32,971 nt of DNA from JAIPJA01 sp964390115 (GTDB lineage Bacteria > Patescibacteriota > Patescibacteriia > Patescibacteriales > UBA12465), in NCBI GenBank assembly GCA_964390115.1, contig CAYMGT010000006.1, positions 1 through 32,971 on the forward strand, given 5' to 3'. Of the stretch, positions 18,219 to 24,891 are shown in pieces. The position numbers were made by a program, and so were the translations under genes. Position 1 is the first letter of the stretch; the number at the start of each line of letters is the position of its first letter. The notes below the pieces were generated by a model that was given only the letters and a program-made list of their open reading frames with translations, searched no databases and was not told the origin of the DNA.

Positions 18219-19118
18219 ATGGCACGATTTATAAGAAAACAAAGCTCAAGTAAGGTAAAACAAAGTGTTGAATCAGTAAAAAGGAACAAGGAAATAAAGT
18301 TAGGTTGGGCTAAGGATTATATTTTAGCTTTAGTCAGAATAGTTTTAGCAGTAGCAGCCGTGTTAGTGGCTAAGTATGCTACTGAATATATTCTGGAGTT
18401 GAATAACTTTTACGCTACTTGGTATATAGAATTTGGTTTAACGACAATAATAGCCATAGTTATTCTTTTAACGCTAGGAGCTGCATTTCCTAGTAATAAA
18501 AATACCAAGATGACTAAAAGAATTGTCTTTGGTTTGATGATAGTGTTTCTTTTGGGCTGGTATTTATTACCTGCTATAAATGAAAGAAATTTTGATCAAA
18601 ATAATGAACCGATTAAGTGGGTTAACTTGAAGACCAGAGAGGTTTATCACAAGAACCTTAACCCAGTTCAAGATGTTAATGGAGAGAAATTTTTTCTTCA
18701 CCCCGTTAATCAAGACACTTGCGTACTTCTAACTAAAGAGAAACTTCAGAAAAAGGTTTCAGTAGTTAGAAAGGTACCTGCTAAGGTTACTCCAGTTCAA
18801 ACTGTAAAGTGGATTTATGTTTATGACACTGTTTTTAGTGAAGTTCACACAAGTCAGGGAGAATTCAAAACCGGTCTCTACGGAGCTGATATATTGAAAG
18901 GGGATATAATTTATATATCCAATATTAATAAAAAAGGAGTTGCATCTTTCAGAATAAGTAAAGATACAGATATCTTTGTCAGCTCTTTAAATAGAAATGC
19001 TAAATATAAAGTGAAGACCGGAGTTTTGTCCGGTTACAAAGAACCTTGTATAGGTTCTAATTCCAACGGGTCTACTGTAAGGGTTCAACTTATAAGACCT
19101 AGACGAGTCAAAATTTAA
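18219..19118 (+). CDS. Three-segment membrane protein with soluble C-terminal domain, 299 aa
   Basis: I do not recognise a family. The basic N-terminus is followed by hydrophobic segments at about 34-52, 70-89 and 102-118. A ~180-residue, mostly beta-like domain follows (NEPIKWVNLKTREVYHK, VKWIYVYDTVFSEV), ending in a basic tail. The start is set by an SD AAGGAGG four bases before this ATG. An in-frame ATG at 18162, inside the SPFH gene, gives a longer frame but has no such signal. Its place behind the SPFH gene suggests a partner at the same membrane, which is inference. A terminator follows 10 bases after the stop. Confidence 0.8.
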   Translation: MARFIRKQSSSKVKQSVESVKRNKEIKLGWAKDYILALVRIVLAVAAVLVAKYATEYILELNNFYATWYIEFGLTTIIAIVILLTLGAAFPSNKNTKMTKRIVFGLMIVFLLGWYLLPAINERNFDQNNEPIKWVNLKTREVYHKNLNPVQDVNGEKFFLHPVNQDTCVLLTKEKLQKKVSVVRKVPAKVTPVQTVKWIYVYDTVFSEVHTSQGEFKTGLYGADILKGDIIYISNINKKGVASFRISKDTDIFVSSLNRNAKYKVKTGVLSGYKEPCIGSNSNGSTVRVQLIRPRRVKI

Positions 19119-19127
19119 AACAATAAA

Positions 19128-19155
19128 GAGGAATAAAAAAATATTCCTCTTTTTT
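19128..19155 (+). terminator. Rho-independent terminator of the SPFH operon
   Basis: An 8-bp stem GAGGAATA / TATTCCTC with an A6 loop and T6 tail. Confidence 0.9.
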
Positions 19156-19207
19156 CTTTTTTATGATATATTGTTTATAGACATTAGTTAAGTTTTTAAT
19201 TAAATAT

Positions 19208-19600
19208 ATGATAAAAAAATTTTTTTCCTTTGTTATTTTATTAGCATTTTTCAGTTTATTGTTTTTCTCTAATGCTAATAATGTAATTGCTTCTGGTGTA
19301 TCGCTTAGCAATCCTTTAGGAAGTAATACAACTATTCAGGGAGTAGTTGGTAGAGTAATTAATGCTATTTTAGGAGTAGTAGGTTCTCTAACTCTTTTGA
19401 TGTTTGTCTATGGTGGAATTACTTGGATGACTAGTTCAGGTGCACCGGAAAAAGTTAAGAAGGGAAGAGATATTATTCTTTGGTCTATTATAGGTTTAGC
19501 AGTAATATTCTTTTCTTATGCTATGGTTAATTTTGTTCTTTTTGATGTTATCAATCCTTCAACTGGTACGAGTGCTGGAGTTGCACCAGAAATACAATAA
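19208..19600 (+). CDS. VirB2/TrbC-like T4SS pilin, 130 aa
   Basis: A signal peptide (about 1-29, ending near VIASG) precedes a short extracytoplasmic linker. Two hydrophobic helices follow, about 46-72 (VVGRVINAILGVVGSLTLLMFVYGG) and 88-112. Between them lies the polar loop WMTSSGAPEKVKKGRD. This two-helix layout with the YGGITWMTSSG and GLAVIFFSYAMVNF motifs is typical of the short T4SS pilin family widespread in Patescibacteria. No other secretion genes are adjacent, so it stands alone here. It may serve a surface filament together with genes elsewhere. No SD is seen. Confidence 0.85.
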   Translation: MIKKFFSFVILLAFFSLLFFSNANNVIASGVSLSNPLGSNTTIQGVVGRVINAILGVVGSLTLLMFVYGGITWMTSSGAPEKVKKGRDIILWSIIGLAVIFFSYAMVNFVLFDVINPSTGTSAGVAPEIQ

Positions 19601-19632
19601 ATTATGTCAAAATATAAATTGTGAATATGAGT

Positions 19633-19661
19633 TTGACAAAAATTTATCATTGCTTTATTAT
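19633..19661 (+). promoter_or_regulatory. Promoter of tRNA-Tyr
   Basis: TTGACA at 19633-19638, a 17-base spacer, TATTAT at 19656-19661. Initiation would fall about 7 bases before the mature tRNA 5' end. Confidence 0.8.
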
Positions 19662-19674
19662 TTGAAAATATACA

Positions 19675-19757
19675 GGGTCGATACCGAAGCGGTCAACCGG
19701 GGCAGACTGTAAATCTGCTGGCTTTCGCCTTCGTTGGTTCGAATCCAACTCGGCCCA
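19675..19757 (+). tRNA. tRNA-Tyr (anticodon GTA)
   Basis: The acceptor stem GGGTCGA / TCGGCCC has one G-U pair. The anticodon stem-loop GCAGA-CTGTAAA-TCTGC has GTA at 19709-19711. A long class II variable arm (GGCTTTCGCC region) and T arm GTTGG-TTCGAAT-CCAAC follow, with discriminator A. CCA is not encoded. Confidence 0.95.
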
Positions 19758-19766
19758 CATTTAATT

Positions 19767-19795
19767 GTAGTAGCTTATAAGCTTACTACTTTTTT
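19767..19795 (+). terminator. Rho-independent terminator after tRNA-Tyr
   Basis: Outer stem GTAGTA / TACTAC, inner GC-containing stem with one bulged T, followed by TTTTTT. Confidence 0.8.
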
Positions 19796-19878
19796 GTTAG
19801 GAAATAATTGTTCTGGATTTTAGCTGATAAATTTGCTATAGTTACAACAGTTAATGATATATTATATAGTATGATACT

Positions 19879-20499
19879 ATGAAAAAAGTTCAATTAGTTT
19901 TAATACATGGGGGAAATACTTTTAAAAAAAGATCTGATTATTTAAATTTTTTAAAAAATAGAGATATTTATTTAGATAAATATGAGTCTTGGAGTAAAAG
20001 TTATTTAGATAAAAAATTGGCACCTTTTTTTAAGATTATAAGACCCAAAATGCCTTGTAGCGAAAATGCTAAATACGAGGAATGGAAAATTTATTTTGAA
20101 AATTTACTATCTGTTTTAAATAAAGATTTAGTTTTAATTGGTAATTCATTAGGGGCAATGTTTTTAGCTAAATATTTATCAGAGAATAAAATAGATAAAA
20201 ATATTAAAAGCCTATATTTAATCGCTCCTCCTTTTGATGATAGTTTGCCTAAGGAGGATTTGGCGGGTGGTTTTAAATTAAAACATGATTTAAGTCTTTT
20301 AGAAAAGCAGACCGATAATTTATCATTATTTTTTTCCGAAGATGATGATATAGTTCCTGCTAAAGAGGCGGATAAATATAGAGAGAAATTAGATAAGGCA
20401 GAATTTTTTTTAATTAAAAAGATGAAGGGACATTTTCGAGCAGAAAAATTTTCACAGTTAATAAAAAAAATAATTAAGGATTTAAAGCTTAATAAATAA
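19879..20499 (+). CDS. Small alpha/beta hydrolase (RBBP9/YdeN-like)
   Basis: This is a 206-aa single-domain alpha/beta hydrolase. It opens with the strand VQLVLIHGGNTF carrying the oxyanion HGG. The nucleophile elbow GNSLG lies near residue 93-97. The acid is probably in FFSEDDDIVP near 155, and the catalytic His in KKMKGHFRAEKF near 190. The order Ser-Asp-His and the small size fit the RBBP9/YdeN group of serine hydrolases, whose natural substrates are mostly unknown. It is followed 4 bases later by a 33-aa ORF and then mutM. Confidence 0.85.
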   Translation: MKKVQLVLIHGGNTFKKRSDYLNFLKNRDIYLDKYESWSKSYLDKKLAPFFKIIRPKMPCSENAKYEEWKIYFENLLSVLNKDLVLIGNSLGAMFLAKYLSENKIDKNIKSLYLIAPPFDDSLPKEDLAGGFKLKHDLSLLEKQTDNLSLFFSEDDDIVPAKEADKYREKLDKAEFFLIKKMKGHFRAEKFSQLIKKIIKDLKLNK

Positions 20500-20503
20500 T
20501 TAT

Positions 20504-20605
20504 ATGTTAATTAACCCTCATAAAGTAGGTAGAAGTTTTATAAAAATATTTACTATAGAGATTTTACTTTTAGCCCTTATTTTTGTATTACTTTTAGTTT
20601 TTTAA
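20504..20605 (+). CDS. Possible 33-aa single-pass membrane peptide
   Basis: An ATG four bases after the hydrolase stop opens a 33-codon frame that ends two bases before the mutM ATG. It therefore fills the gap between the two genes exactly. A short basic N-terminus (HKVGRSFIK) precedes about 17 hydrophobic residues to the end. The position and layout support a real peptide, but there is no SD and composition alone could produce it. Confidence 0.5.
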   Translation: MLINPHKVGRSFIKIFTIEILLLALIFVLLLVF

Positions 20606-20607
20606 TT

Positions 20608-21480
20608 ATGCCTGAGCTTCCCGAAGTTGAAACAATAAGAAGAGATTTAGAAAAATTTTTACTTGGTAAAAAAGTTAAAGGAGTTGAAACTAGAGATGTT
20701 AAAGTTGTAGAAGGGTCTCAGGAAATGTGGAATAAGGTTTTAGTTGCTAGTAGCCTTGAAGTAATTAGACGAAGAGGAAAACTATTGATATTTGTTTTTT
20801 CAAATAAAGTATACTTACTTATTCATTTAAAAATGACCGGACAGCTTATCTTTCAAAAAAAGAGTCATTTAATAGCAGGCGGACATTCTTTTTCTAAAAA
20901 GAGTCCTGAAAAAGCTATGGGTGGTAGTTTACCTAACAAGTTTACTCGTTTGATTATTGATTTTTCAGGAAGTAGATTATTTTTTAATGACATTAGACGC
21001 TTTGCTTATGCTAAACTTACAGATGAAGAAGGTTTTAAGAAAGTTGAAAAAAAATTTGGTATAGAACCTTTGACTGCTAATTTTAAGATTAAAAACTTTA
21101 GAGATGTACTTAAAAATAGAAATACTTCAATTAAAGCCATTCTTTTAAATCAAGGTTTAATTGCAGGTTTGGGGAATATTTACGTTGATGAATCACTATA
21201 TTTATCAGCGATAGATCCTAGAAGAAAAGCTAAAGATTTAAGTAAAAAAGAAGAAGAAAGATTATTCTTAAATATTTCACGAGTTTTAAAAAAAGCCATA
21301 GATAAACGAGGGACTACATTTAGTGACTATACTGATAGTCAAGGAAATAAAGGTAATTTTTCTTCAGAATTGAAAATTTACGGAAAGAAGGGTCAAAAGT
21401 GTGAAATTTGTGGTGTAATTATAGAGAAAATTAAGTTAGTTGGTCGAGGGACTCATTTTTGTCCCAAATGTCAGAAATAG
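20608..21480 (+). CDS. mutM: Formamidopyrimidine-DNA glycosylase
   Basis: This bifunctional glycosylase/AP lyase removes 8-oxoguanine and FapyG. The N-terminal PELPEVETIRRDL supplies the catalytic Pro2 (after Met removal) and Glu3. The Lys of HLKMTGQL, the H2TH region (QGLIAGLGNIYVDESLY) and the C-terminal zinc finger (CEIC...CPKC) are all present. The 290-aa length is slightly long because of a basic loop near residue 90-110. It is the last gene of the hydrolase cluster. Confidence 0.97.
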   Translation: MPELPEVETIRRDLEKFLLGKKVKGVETRDVKVVEGSQEMWNKVLVASSLEVIRRRGKLLIFVFSNKVYLLIHLKMTGQLIFQKKSHLIAGGHSFSKKSPEKAMGGSLPNKFTRLIIDFSGSRLFFNDIRRFAYAKLTDEEGFKKVEKKFGIEPLTANFKIKNFRDVLKNRNTSIKAILLNQGLIAGLGNIYVDESLYLSAIDPRRKAKDLSKKEEERLFLNISRVLKKAIDKRGTTFSDYTDSQGNKGNFSSELKIYGKKGQKCEICGVIIEKIKLVGRGTHFCPKCQK

Positions 21481-21524
21481 GTGAGGATATAAAACTATAT
21501 ATAAAAAAATAAATTTAATAATAG

Positions 21525-21554
21525 TTGACTGCTATATTTATTTATTGCTATACT
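21525..21554 (+). promoter_or_regulatory. Promoter of rpmG
   Basis: TTGACT at 21525-21530, an 18-base spacer, TATACT at 21549-21554 with an upstream TG (extended -10). Confidence 0.7.
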
Positions 21555-21613
21555 AAGCACATAATTAATGATTAATAAAGAACTTGGCTATAGCAGCTAA
21601 GGAAGTTAAATTT

Positions 21614-21769
21614 ATGTCTCAAGATAACATGATTAAATTCGAATGCACTGTTTGTAAGAAAGTTAATTATTTTTCTCGAAAAAATAAAAAAACTTTGAAA
21701 GAAAGAATGGAGCTTTCAAAATATTGTCCAAATTGCAAGAAACATATAATGCACAAAGAAACTAAATAA
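21614..21769 (+). CDS. rpmG: 50S ribosomal protein L33 (Zn-binding type)
   Basis: From the ATG at 21614 the 51-aa protein contains FECTVCKKVNYFSRKNKK, then ELSKYCPNCKKHIMHKETK, the L33 sequence with its two Cys pairs binding zinc. A TTG ten codons upstream would extend the frame, but those residues do not look like L33, so the ATG is preferred. Next to the AI-2E family gene with a 5-base gap. Confidence 0.93.
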   Translation: MSQDNMIKFECTVCKKVNYFSRKNKKTLKERMELSKYCPNCKKHIMHKETK

Positions 21770-21774
21770 ATAGC

Positions 21775-22815
21775 ATGAGGGATAAAATCTCAAAACCTTT
21801 TTTATTGCTACTTCTACTTCTATCTCTAGTAGGTTGTTTTTTGATTTTTAAACCCTATATAACGGAGATATTAGTGGCAGCTATTTTGGTTTCTATTTTT
21901 TATGGACCCTATCAAAAACTTACTAAATTTTTAAAAGGCAGAAGGAATTTATCAGCTGTTATTATGTGTTTTCTTTTAGTGCTTTTAATTATTATCCCTT
22001 TGGCTAATTTAGTAGTTTATGCTGGTCAAAAATCAGTAGTAGCTTATCAAGATACTGTGGAGCTTTTAAATCAAAATGACCTTAGCGAAGTGGTTAAGGG
22101 TACTGTTTTTGAAAAATTAAACGTTTTTGGTTTAGAGTTAGATAGCTTCAAGAATTTTGCTATTGATACTTTAAAAAAATCTAGTAATATCTTATTAGAC
22201 GGGGCTACATTTTTGATTAAAGGGACGACTAAGTTTTTATTTTCTTTAGCTATGATAATTTTAACTATGTTTTTTTTCTTTGTAGATGGAAAAAACATGC
22301 TCAAGAAATTAATGCACTGGTCGCCTTTATCTAATAAATATGACCTAGAGATATTTAGAAAATTTAGGGCTGTTAGCTATACCACCTTTGTTTCTACATT
22401 TATTACCGCCGCCGCGCAAGGTTTAATTGGAGCTATAGGATTTATGATTATTGGTTTGCCGGCTTTTTTTGCAGGCATACTTATGGGTTTTCTATCTCTG
22501 CTTCCTTATATTGGCTCTGCTTTTATTTATGTGCCCGTAGGTATTTATTTACTTATTATTGGTGATATTTGGCAGGGTATATTTTTATTAGCTTGGGGAT
22601 CTATTGTGATAGGTAATACGGATAATCTTATACGTGGTTATATGATAAAAGGGAAGGCTCAAGTTAATCCAATATTTATTATTTTTTCTATTTTAGGCGG
22701 TCTTAGTATCTTTGGTTTTTGGGGAGTTATTATTGGACCACTTATCATATCTATTGCTGTTACTATTTTACATATTTATGAGTTGGAGTATAAGAAGTCT
22801 CTAGACAAATCTTAG
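21775..22815 (+). CDS. AI-2E family transporter (PerM/YdiK-like)
   Basis: This 346-aa polytopic protein has about eight hydrophobic segments. The first pair (about 9-45) is followed by a long soluble loop (about 80-135), then the conserved C-terminal half with ITAAAQGLIGAIGFMIIGLPAFFAGILMG-like and GSAFIYVPVGIYLL segments and WGVIIGPLIIS. Members export varied substrates or act in ion antiport; transport of AI-2 is shown for few. Substrate unknown. The stop codon region also carries the likely tRNA-Trp promoter. Confidence 0.88.
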   Translation: MRDKISKPFLLLLLLLSLVGCFLIFKPYITEILVAAILVSIFYGPYQKLTKFLKGRRNLSAVIMCFLLVLLIIIPLANLVVYAGQKSVVAYQDTVELLNQNDLSEVVKGTVFEKLNVFGLELDSFKNFAIDTLKKSSNILLDGATFLIKGTTKFLFSLAMIILTMFFFFVDGKNMLKKLMHWSPLSNKYDLEIFRKFRAVSYTTFVSTFITAAAQGLIGAIGFMIIGLPAFFAGILMGFLSLLPYIGSAFIYVPVGIYLLIIGDIWQGIFLLAWGSIVIGNTDNLIRGYMIKGKAQVNPIFIIFSILGGLSIFGFWGVIIGPLIISIAVTILHIYELEYKKSLDKS

Positions 22816-22831
22816 TGTTTTATTATATAAT
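22802..22831 (+). promoter_or_regulatory. Candidate promoter of tRNA-Trp
   Basis: TAGACA at 22802-22807, an 18-base spacer, TATAAT at 22826-22831. It overlaps the end of the AI-2E-family gene and would place the hairpin at 22853-22875 in the tRNA leader. Confidence 0.5.
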
Positions 22832-22852
22832 TAATATATAAATAAGTAATAT

Positions 22853-22875
22853 AAAGCGGTTTAGACCGTTTTTTT
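22853..22875 (+). terminator. Terminator-like hairpin just before tRNA-Trp
   Basis: AAAGCGGT / ACCGTTTT stem (one G-U) with loop TTAG and a T run ending two bases before the tRNA. It may end the transporter transcript or lie in the tRNA precursor. Confidence 0.65.
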
Positions 22876-22877
22876 AA

Positions 22878-22948
22878 GCGGGTGTCGTATAGTGGTAGTA
22901 CAGGGGTCTCCAAAACCTCTAGTGTGGGTTCGATTCCTACCACCCGTG
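22878..22948 (+). tRNA. tRNA-Trp (anticodon CCA)
   Basis: Acceptor stem GCGGGTG / CACCCGT (G-U at the end pair), anticodon stem-loop GGGGT-CTCCAAA-ACCTC with CCA at 22910-22912, T arm GTGGG-TTCGATT-CCTAC, discriminator G as expected for tRNA-Trp. CCA is not encoded. The serine recombinase reading frame ends inside its 3' end. Confidence 0.95.
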
Positions 22949-24541
22949 CAAGCATAGACGAAGAGAGGCGAAAGCCTCTTTTTTTGTTGTGTTTATAAGG
23001 GTTTTAGTTGGTTCTAACCTTGCTAATTCTTGATTTAGTTTTTTAGCGTTTTCTAAAATGGGGAGTAACCATTTATAAACTGATATTAGCATTTTTTTGC
23101 CTAATATCTTTCGGTTCGAACCTAAATTTAGAACAACTTCTTTTTTAGCCTTTTTATCTCCTTTCTGAAATTTATTTAAAGCATGTACTGCAAAAATAAA
23201 TTGTTCTTTCGTTAATTCTAATAATTCGTCCTCACTTTTATTGTTTTTTGATTTCCCCTTTAGTTTTTCTATGTCTTTTTTGAGTTTTTCCTTTTCTCCT
23301 TTGTATTCCTCATCGTCGATTAATTCTTTAGATCTCATTAAAGTTAAATTAGAGATTTGTTTTTCTATATTTGTAATAGCATTTTCAACATTTTTTTCTA
23401 CTGTTTTCTTTTCTTCTTTTTCTTTACCTTTTTCACCTTCAATATATTCTAAAGCCCAATCAAGGAATTTTGGATGTAGTTTAAGCTTAGTTAAAAGTCC
23501 TTTAATTTGTTTTTCTAATTCTTTTTCTTCAATTGAGCCTTCTTTACAATTAAATCCTTTTTTCTTGTGCGTGCAATGATAATAATCATAACCTCTAACT
23601 TTGCTTTCGCTTTTAATATATTTTGTTTTATGTTCGGCTGTTATAGAGGAGTTGCAGTTGCCACAGGTAAACAAACCCGTGAAAGTGAAGTTTCTTTCTT
23701 TAGGACGTCTTTTTGAGCCTTTCAAGCTTAGTAAATCTTGGATGCGATTAAATTCATCTAACGTGATTAATGGTTTATGCTTTCCTTTGTACTCTTCATT
23801 GTTATAGATAACGATTCCAGCGTAGAATGGGCTTGAAAGCATTTTGTACCAAGTACTTTTAGAAAGTTTATTTCCCCCGGATTTTCTTCTTTTATGAGTT
23901 CTATATCCCCAAAGATTATTCAGTTTATCCAAAATTTCCATAGCTGAATAATTTCCAGTAAGCATTAAGTTAAAGGCTTTTCTTAATAGCGTAAATTTTT
24001 TTCTATCAATCTTTATGCCTTTTAGGCCTTGTAATTCTCCAATGATATTTAAATAGCCTTCTGGTGCGAGTCCTGGTCGCCAACCCATTTGTAATTTTTT
24101 TTCAAGTCCACGCTTAACATCTTTTCCTAATTTAGAGGAAAAGTATTGAGATTGAGAAAGTGCTAACTGCAACATCATTATACCCTCGGGGCTGTTATCA
24201 AAATTGTATGAACCAAATTTTAAGTCATGGATGATATTTGTTCTTACTAAATATGTAATAGTAGAGGCGTCAATTTCATTTCGGCTTAATCGGTCAGGGT
24301 GCCACGCAATAATTCCTCTAGCTTCACCCTTTTTAATGCGTCTTATCATATCATCAAACACAGGGCGATTATACGGTTTAAAAGCAGAGTGTTTTTCTTC
24401 TAATATATCAACAATCTCTAAGTCAGGAAAAGTATTCCTAACGCTATCTATTTGGCTTTCAATAGATAAAGCCTGCCGTTCTTCTCCCTCGGTGGACTTA
24501 CGGACATAAGCAAAATATTTAATTGTGTTTTCTGTGTTCAT
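22937..24541 (-). CDS. Large serine recombinase (integrase)
   Basis: From the ATG at 24541 the protein has 534 residues; a TTG four codons upstream is a less likely start. The N-terminal resolvase domain carries YVRKS with nucleophile Ser16, then the SIESQ, AWHPDRLSRN and LALSQSQYFS segments. A recombinase domain follows (GWRPGLAPEGYLN and following), then a zinc ribbon (CGNC...CTHKKKGFNC, near 305-345). A long charged coiled coil (about 370-450) and a C-terminal tail end the protein. Such enzymes integrate and excise phages and mobile elements using Ser-linked intermediates. The gene reads through the terminator hairpin at 22964 and stops within tRNA-Trp, so its last codons are made of the probable attachment site. 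It lies downstream of a 67-aa gene and rep, on the same strand. Confidence 0.93.
   Translation of the reverse strand: MNTENTIKYFAYVRKSTEGEERQALSIESQIDSVRNTFPDLEIVDILEEKHSAFKPYNRPVFDDMIRRIKKGEARGIIAWHPDRLSRNEIDASTITYLVRTNIIHDLKFGSYNFDNSPEGIMMLQLALSQSQYFSSKLGKDVKRGLEKKLQMGWRPGLAPEGYLNIIGELQGLKGIKIDRKKFTLLRKAFNLMLTGNYSAMEILDKLNNLWGYRTHKRRKSGGNKLSKSTWYKMLSSPFYAGIVIYNNEEYKGKHKPLITLDEFNRIQDLLSLKGSKRRPKERNFTFTGLFTCGNCNSSITAEHKTKYIKSESKVRGYDYYHCTHKKKGFNCKEGSIEEKELEKQIKGLLTKLKLHPKFLDWALEYIEGEKGKEKEEKKTVEKNVENAITNIEKQISNLTLMRSKELIDDEEYKGEKEKLKKDIEKLKGKSKNNKSEDELLELTKEQFIFAVHALNKFQKGDKKAKKEVVLNLGSNRKILGKKMLISVYKWLLPILENAKKLNQELARLEPTKTLINTTKKEAFASLRLCLHGW
22964..22985 (+). terminator. tRNA-Trp terminator, inside the recombinase coding end
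   Basis: Stem AGAGGC / GCCTCT with a GAAA tetraloop and a T run. It is a strong terminator for the tRNA, yet on the other strand it encodes part of the recombinase C-terminus. Confidence 0.9.
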
Positions 24542-24559
24542 AAAATTTAACAATACAAA

Positions 24560-24685
24560 AAGGGACGGTTATCTGGACACCCAACGAACACTATCCTAAG
24601 ACAATATTTATCGGCAGAAACCGCCCCTTGCTGGGGACAAATATAATATAAAAGCCTTAGGATTATTTAGTTGTCGTTAGGTGTC
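24560..24685 (-). ncRNA. Probable pseudoknotted RNA in the recombinase leader
   Basis: Between the 67-aa gene (stop at 24688) and the recombinase ATG (24541) three long-range helices can form in the minus-strand RNA. P1 pairs 24674-24685 with 24576-24587 (12 bp, one G-U). P2, inside P1, pairs 24656-24663 with 24593-24600 (8 bp). P3 pairs 24619-24629, in the P2 loop, with 24560-24570, downstream of P1 (11 bp, one G-U); it crosses P1 and P2 and so forms a pseudoknot. The two imperfect pairs are G-U only when the minus strand is transcribed, the direction of the operon. A local CCCC/GGGG hairpin (24633-24636 with 24624-24627) competes with P3. I match it to no known riboswitch class. Control of recombinase expression is inferred. 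Confidence 0.6.
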
Positions 24686-24687
24686 AT

Positions 24688-24891
24688 CTATATAATATCA
24701 CATTTATAATCTTTTTCAAGGTTCTTAGTGTATTTTTTCAAGTCTTTTCGGCTCATTGGTCTATATGTCAATTTTACAAGCGAAACCAAAGCAGTAGCTT
24801 GGCGTAGTGCTTCCGCACGATCTAATTTTTCGCCAAACTTCTGCTCGTATAGAACAATAAAGCTATTTAATTGTTCGTCTGTAAATTTCAT
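24688..24891 (-). CDS. Small conserved-looking protein between rep and recombinase, 67 aa
   Basis: The sequence (FTDEQLNSFIVLYEQKFGEK, then RAEALRQATALVSLVKL and YRPMSRKDLKKY) is helical and charged. I recall similar short proteins beside recombinases and Reps in Patescibacteria, but no function is known. It has no Cys and no membrane segment. Its ATG overlaps the rep stop by four bases (ATGA), so the two are probably translationally coupled. It could be an accessory DNA-binding or directionality factor, which is only a guess. Confidence 0.8.
   Translation of the reverse strand: MKFTDEQLNSFIVLYEQKFGEKLDRAEALRQATALVSLVKLTYRPMSRKDLKKYTKNLEKDYKCDII

Noticed and set aside
22878..22948. UGA recoding (as in Gracilibacteria)
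   Set aside because: The tRNA-Trp reads UGG, rep ends at a UGA with normal spacing to the next gene, and no core gene has an internal UGA.
24560..24685. Hammerhead or HDV-like ribozyme
   Set aside because: The hammerhead core (CUGAUGA...GAAA) is absent and the helix order does not fit the HDV double pseudoknot.
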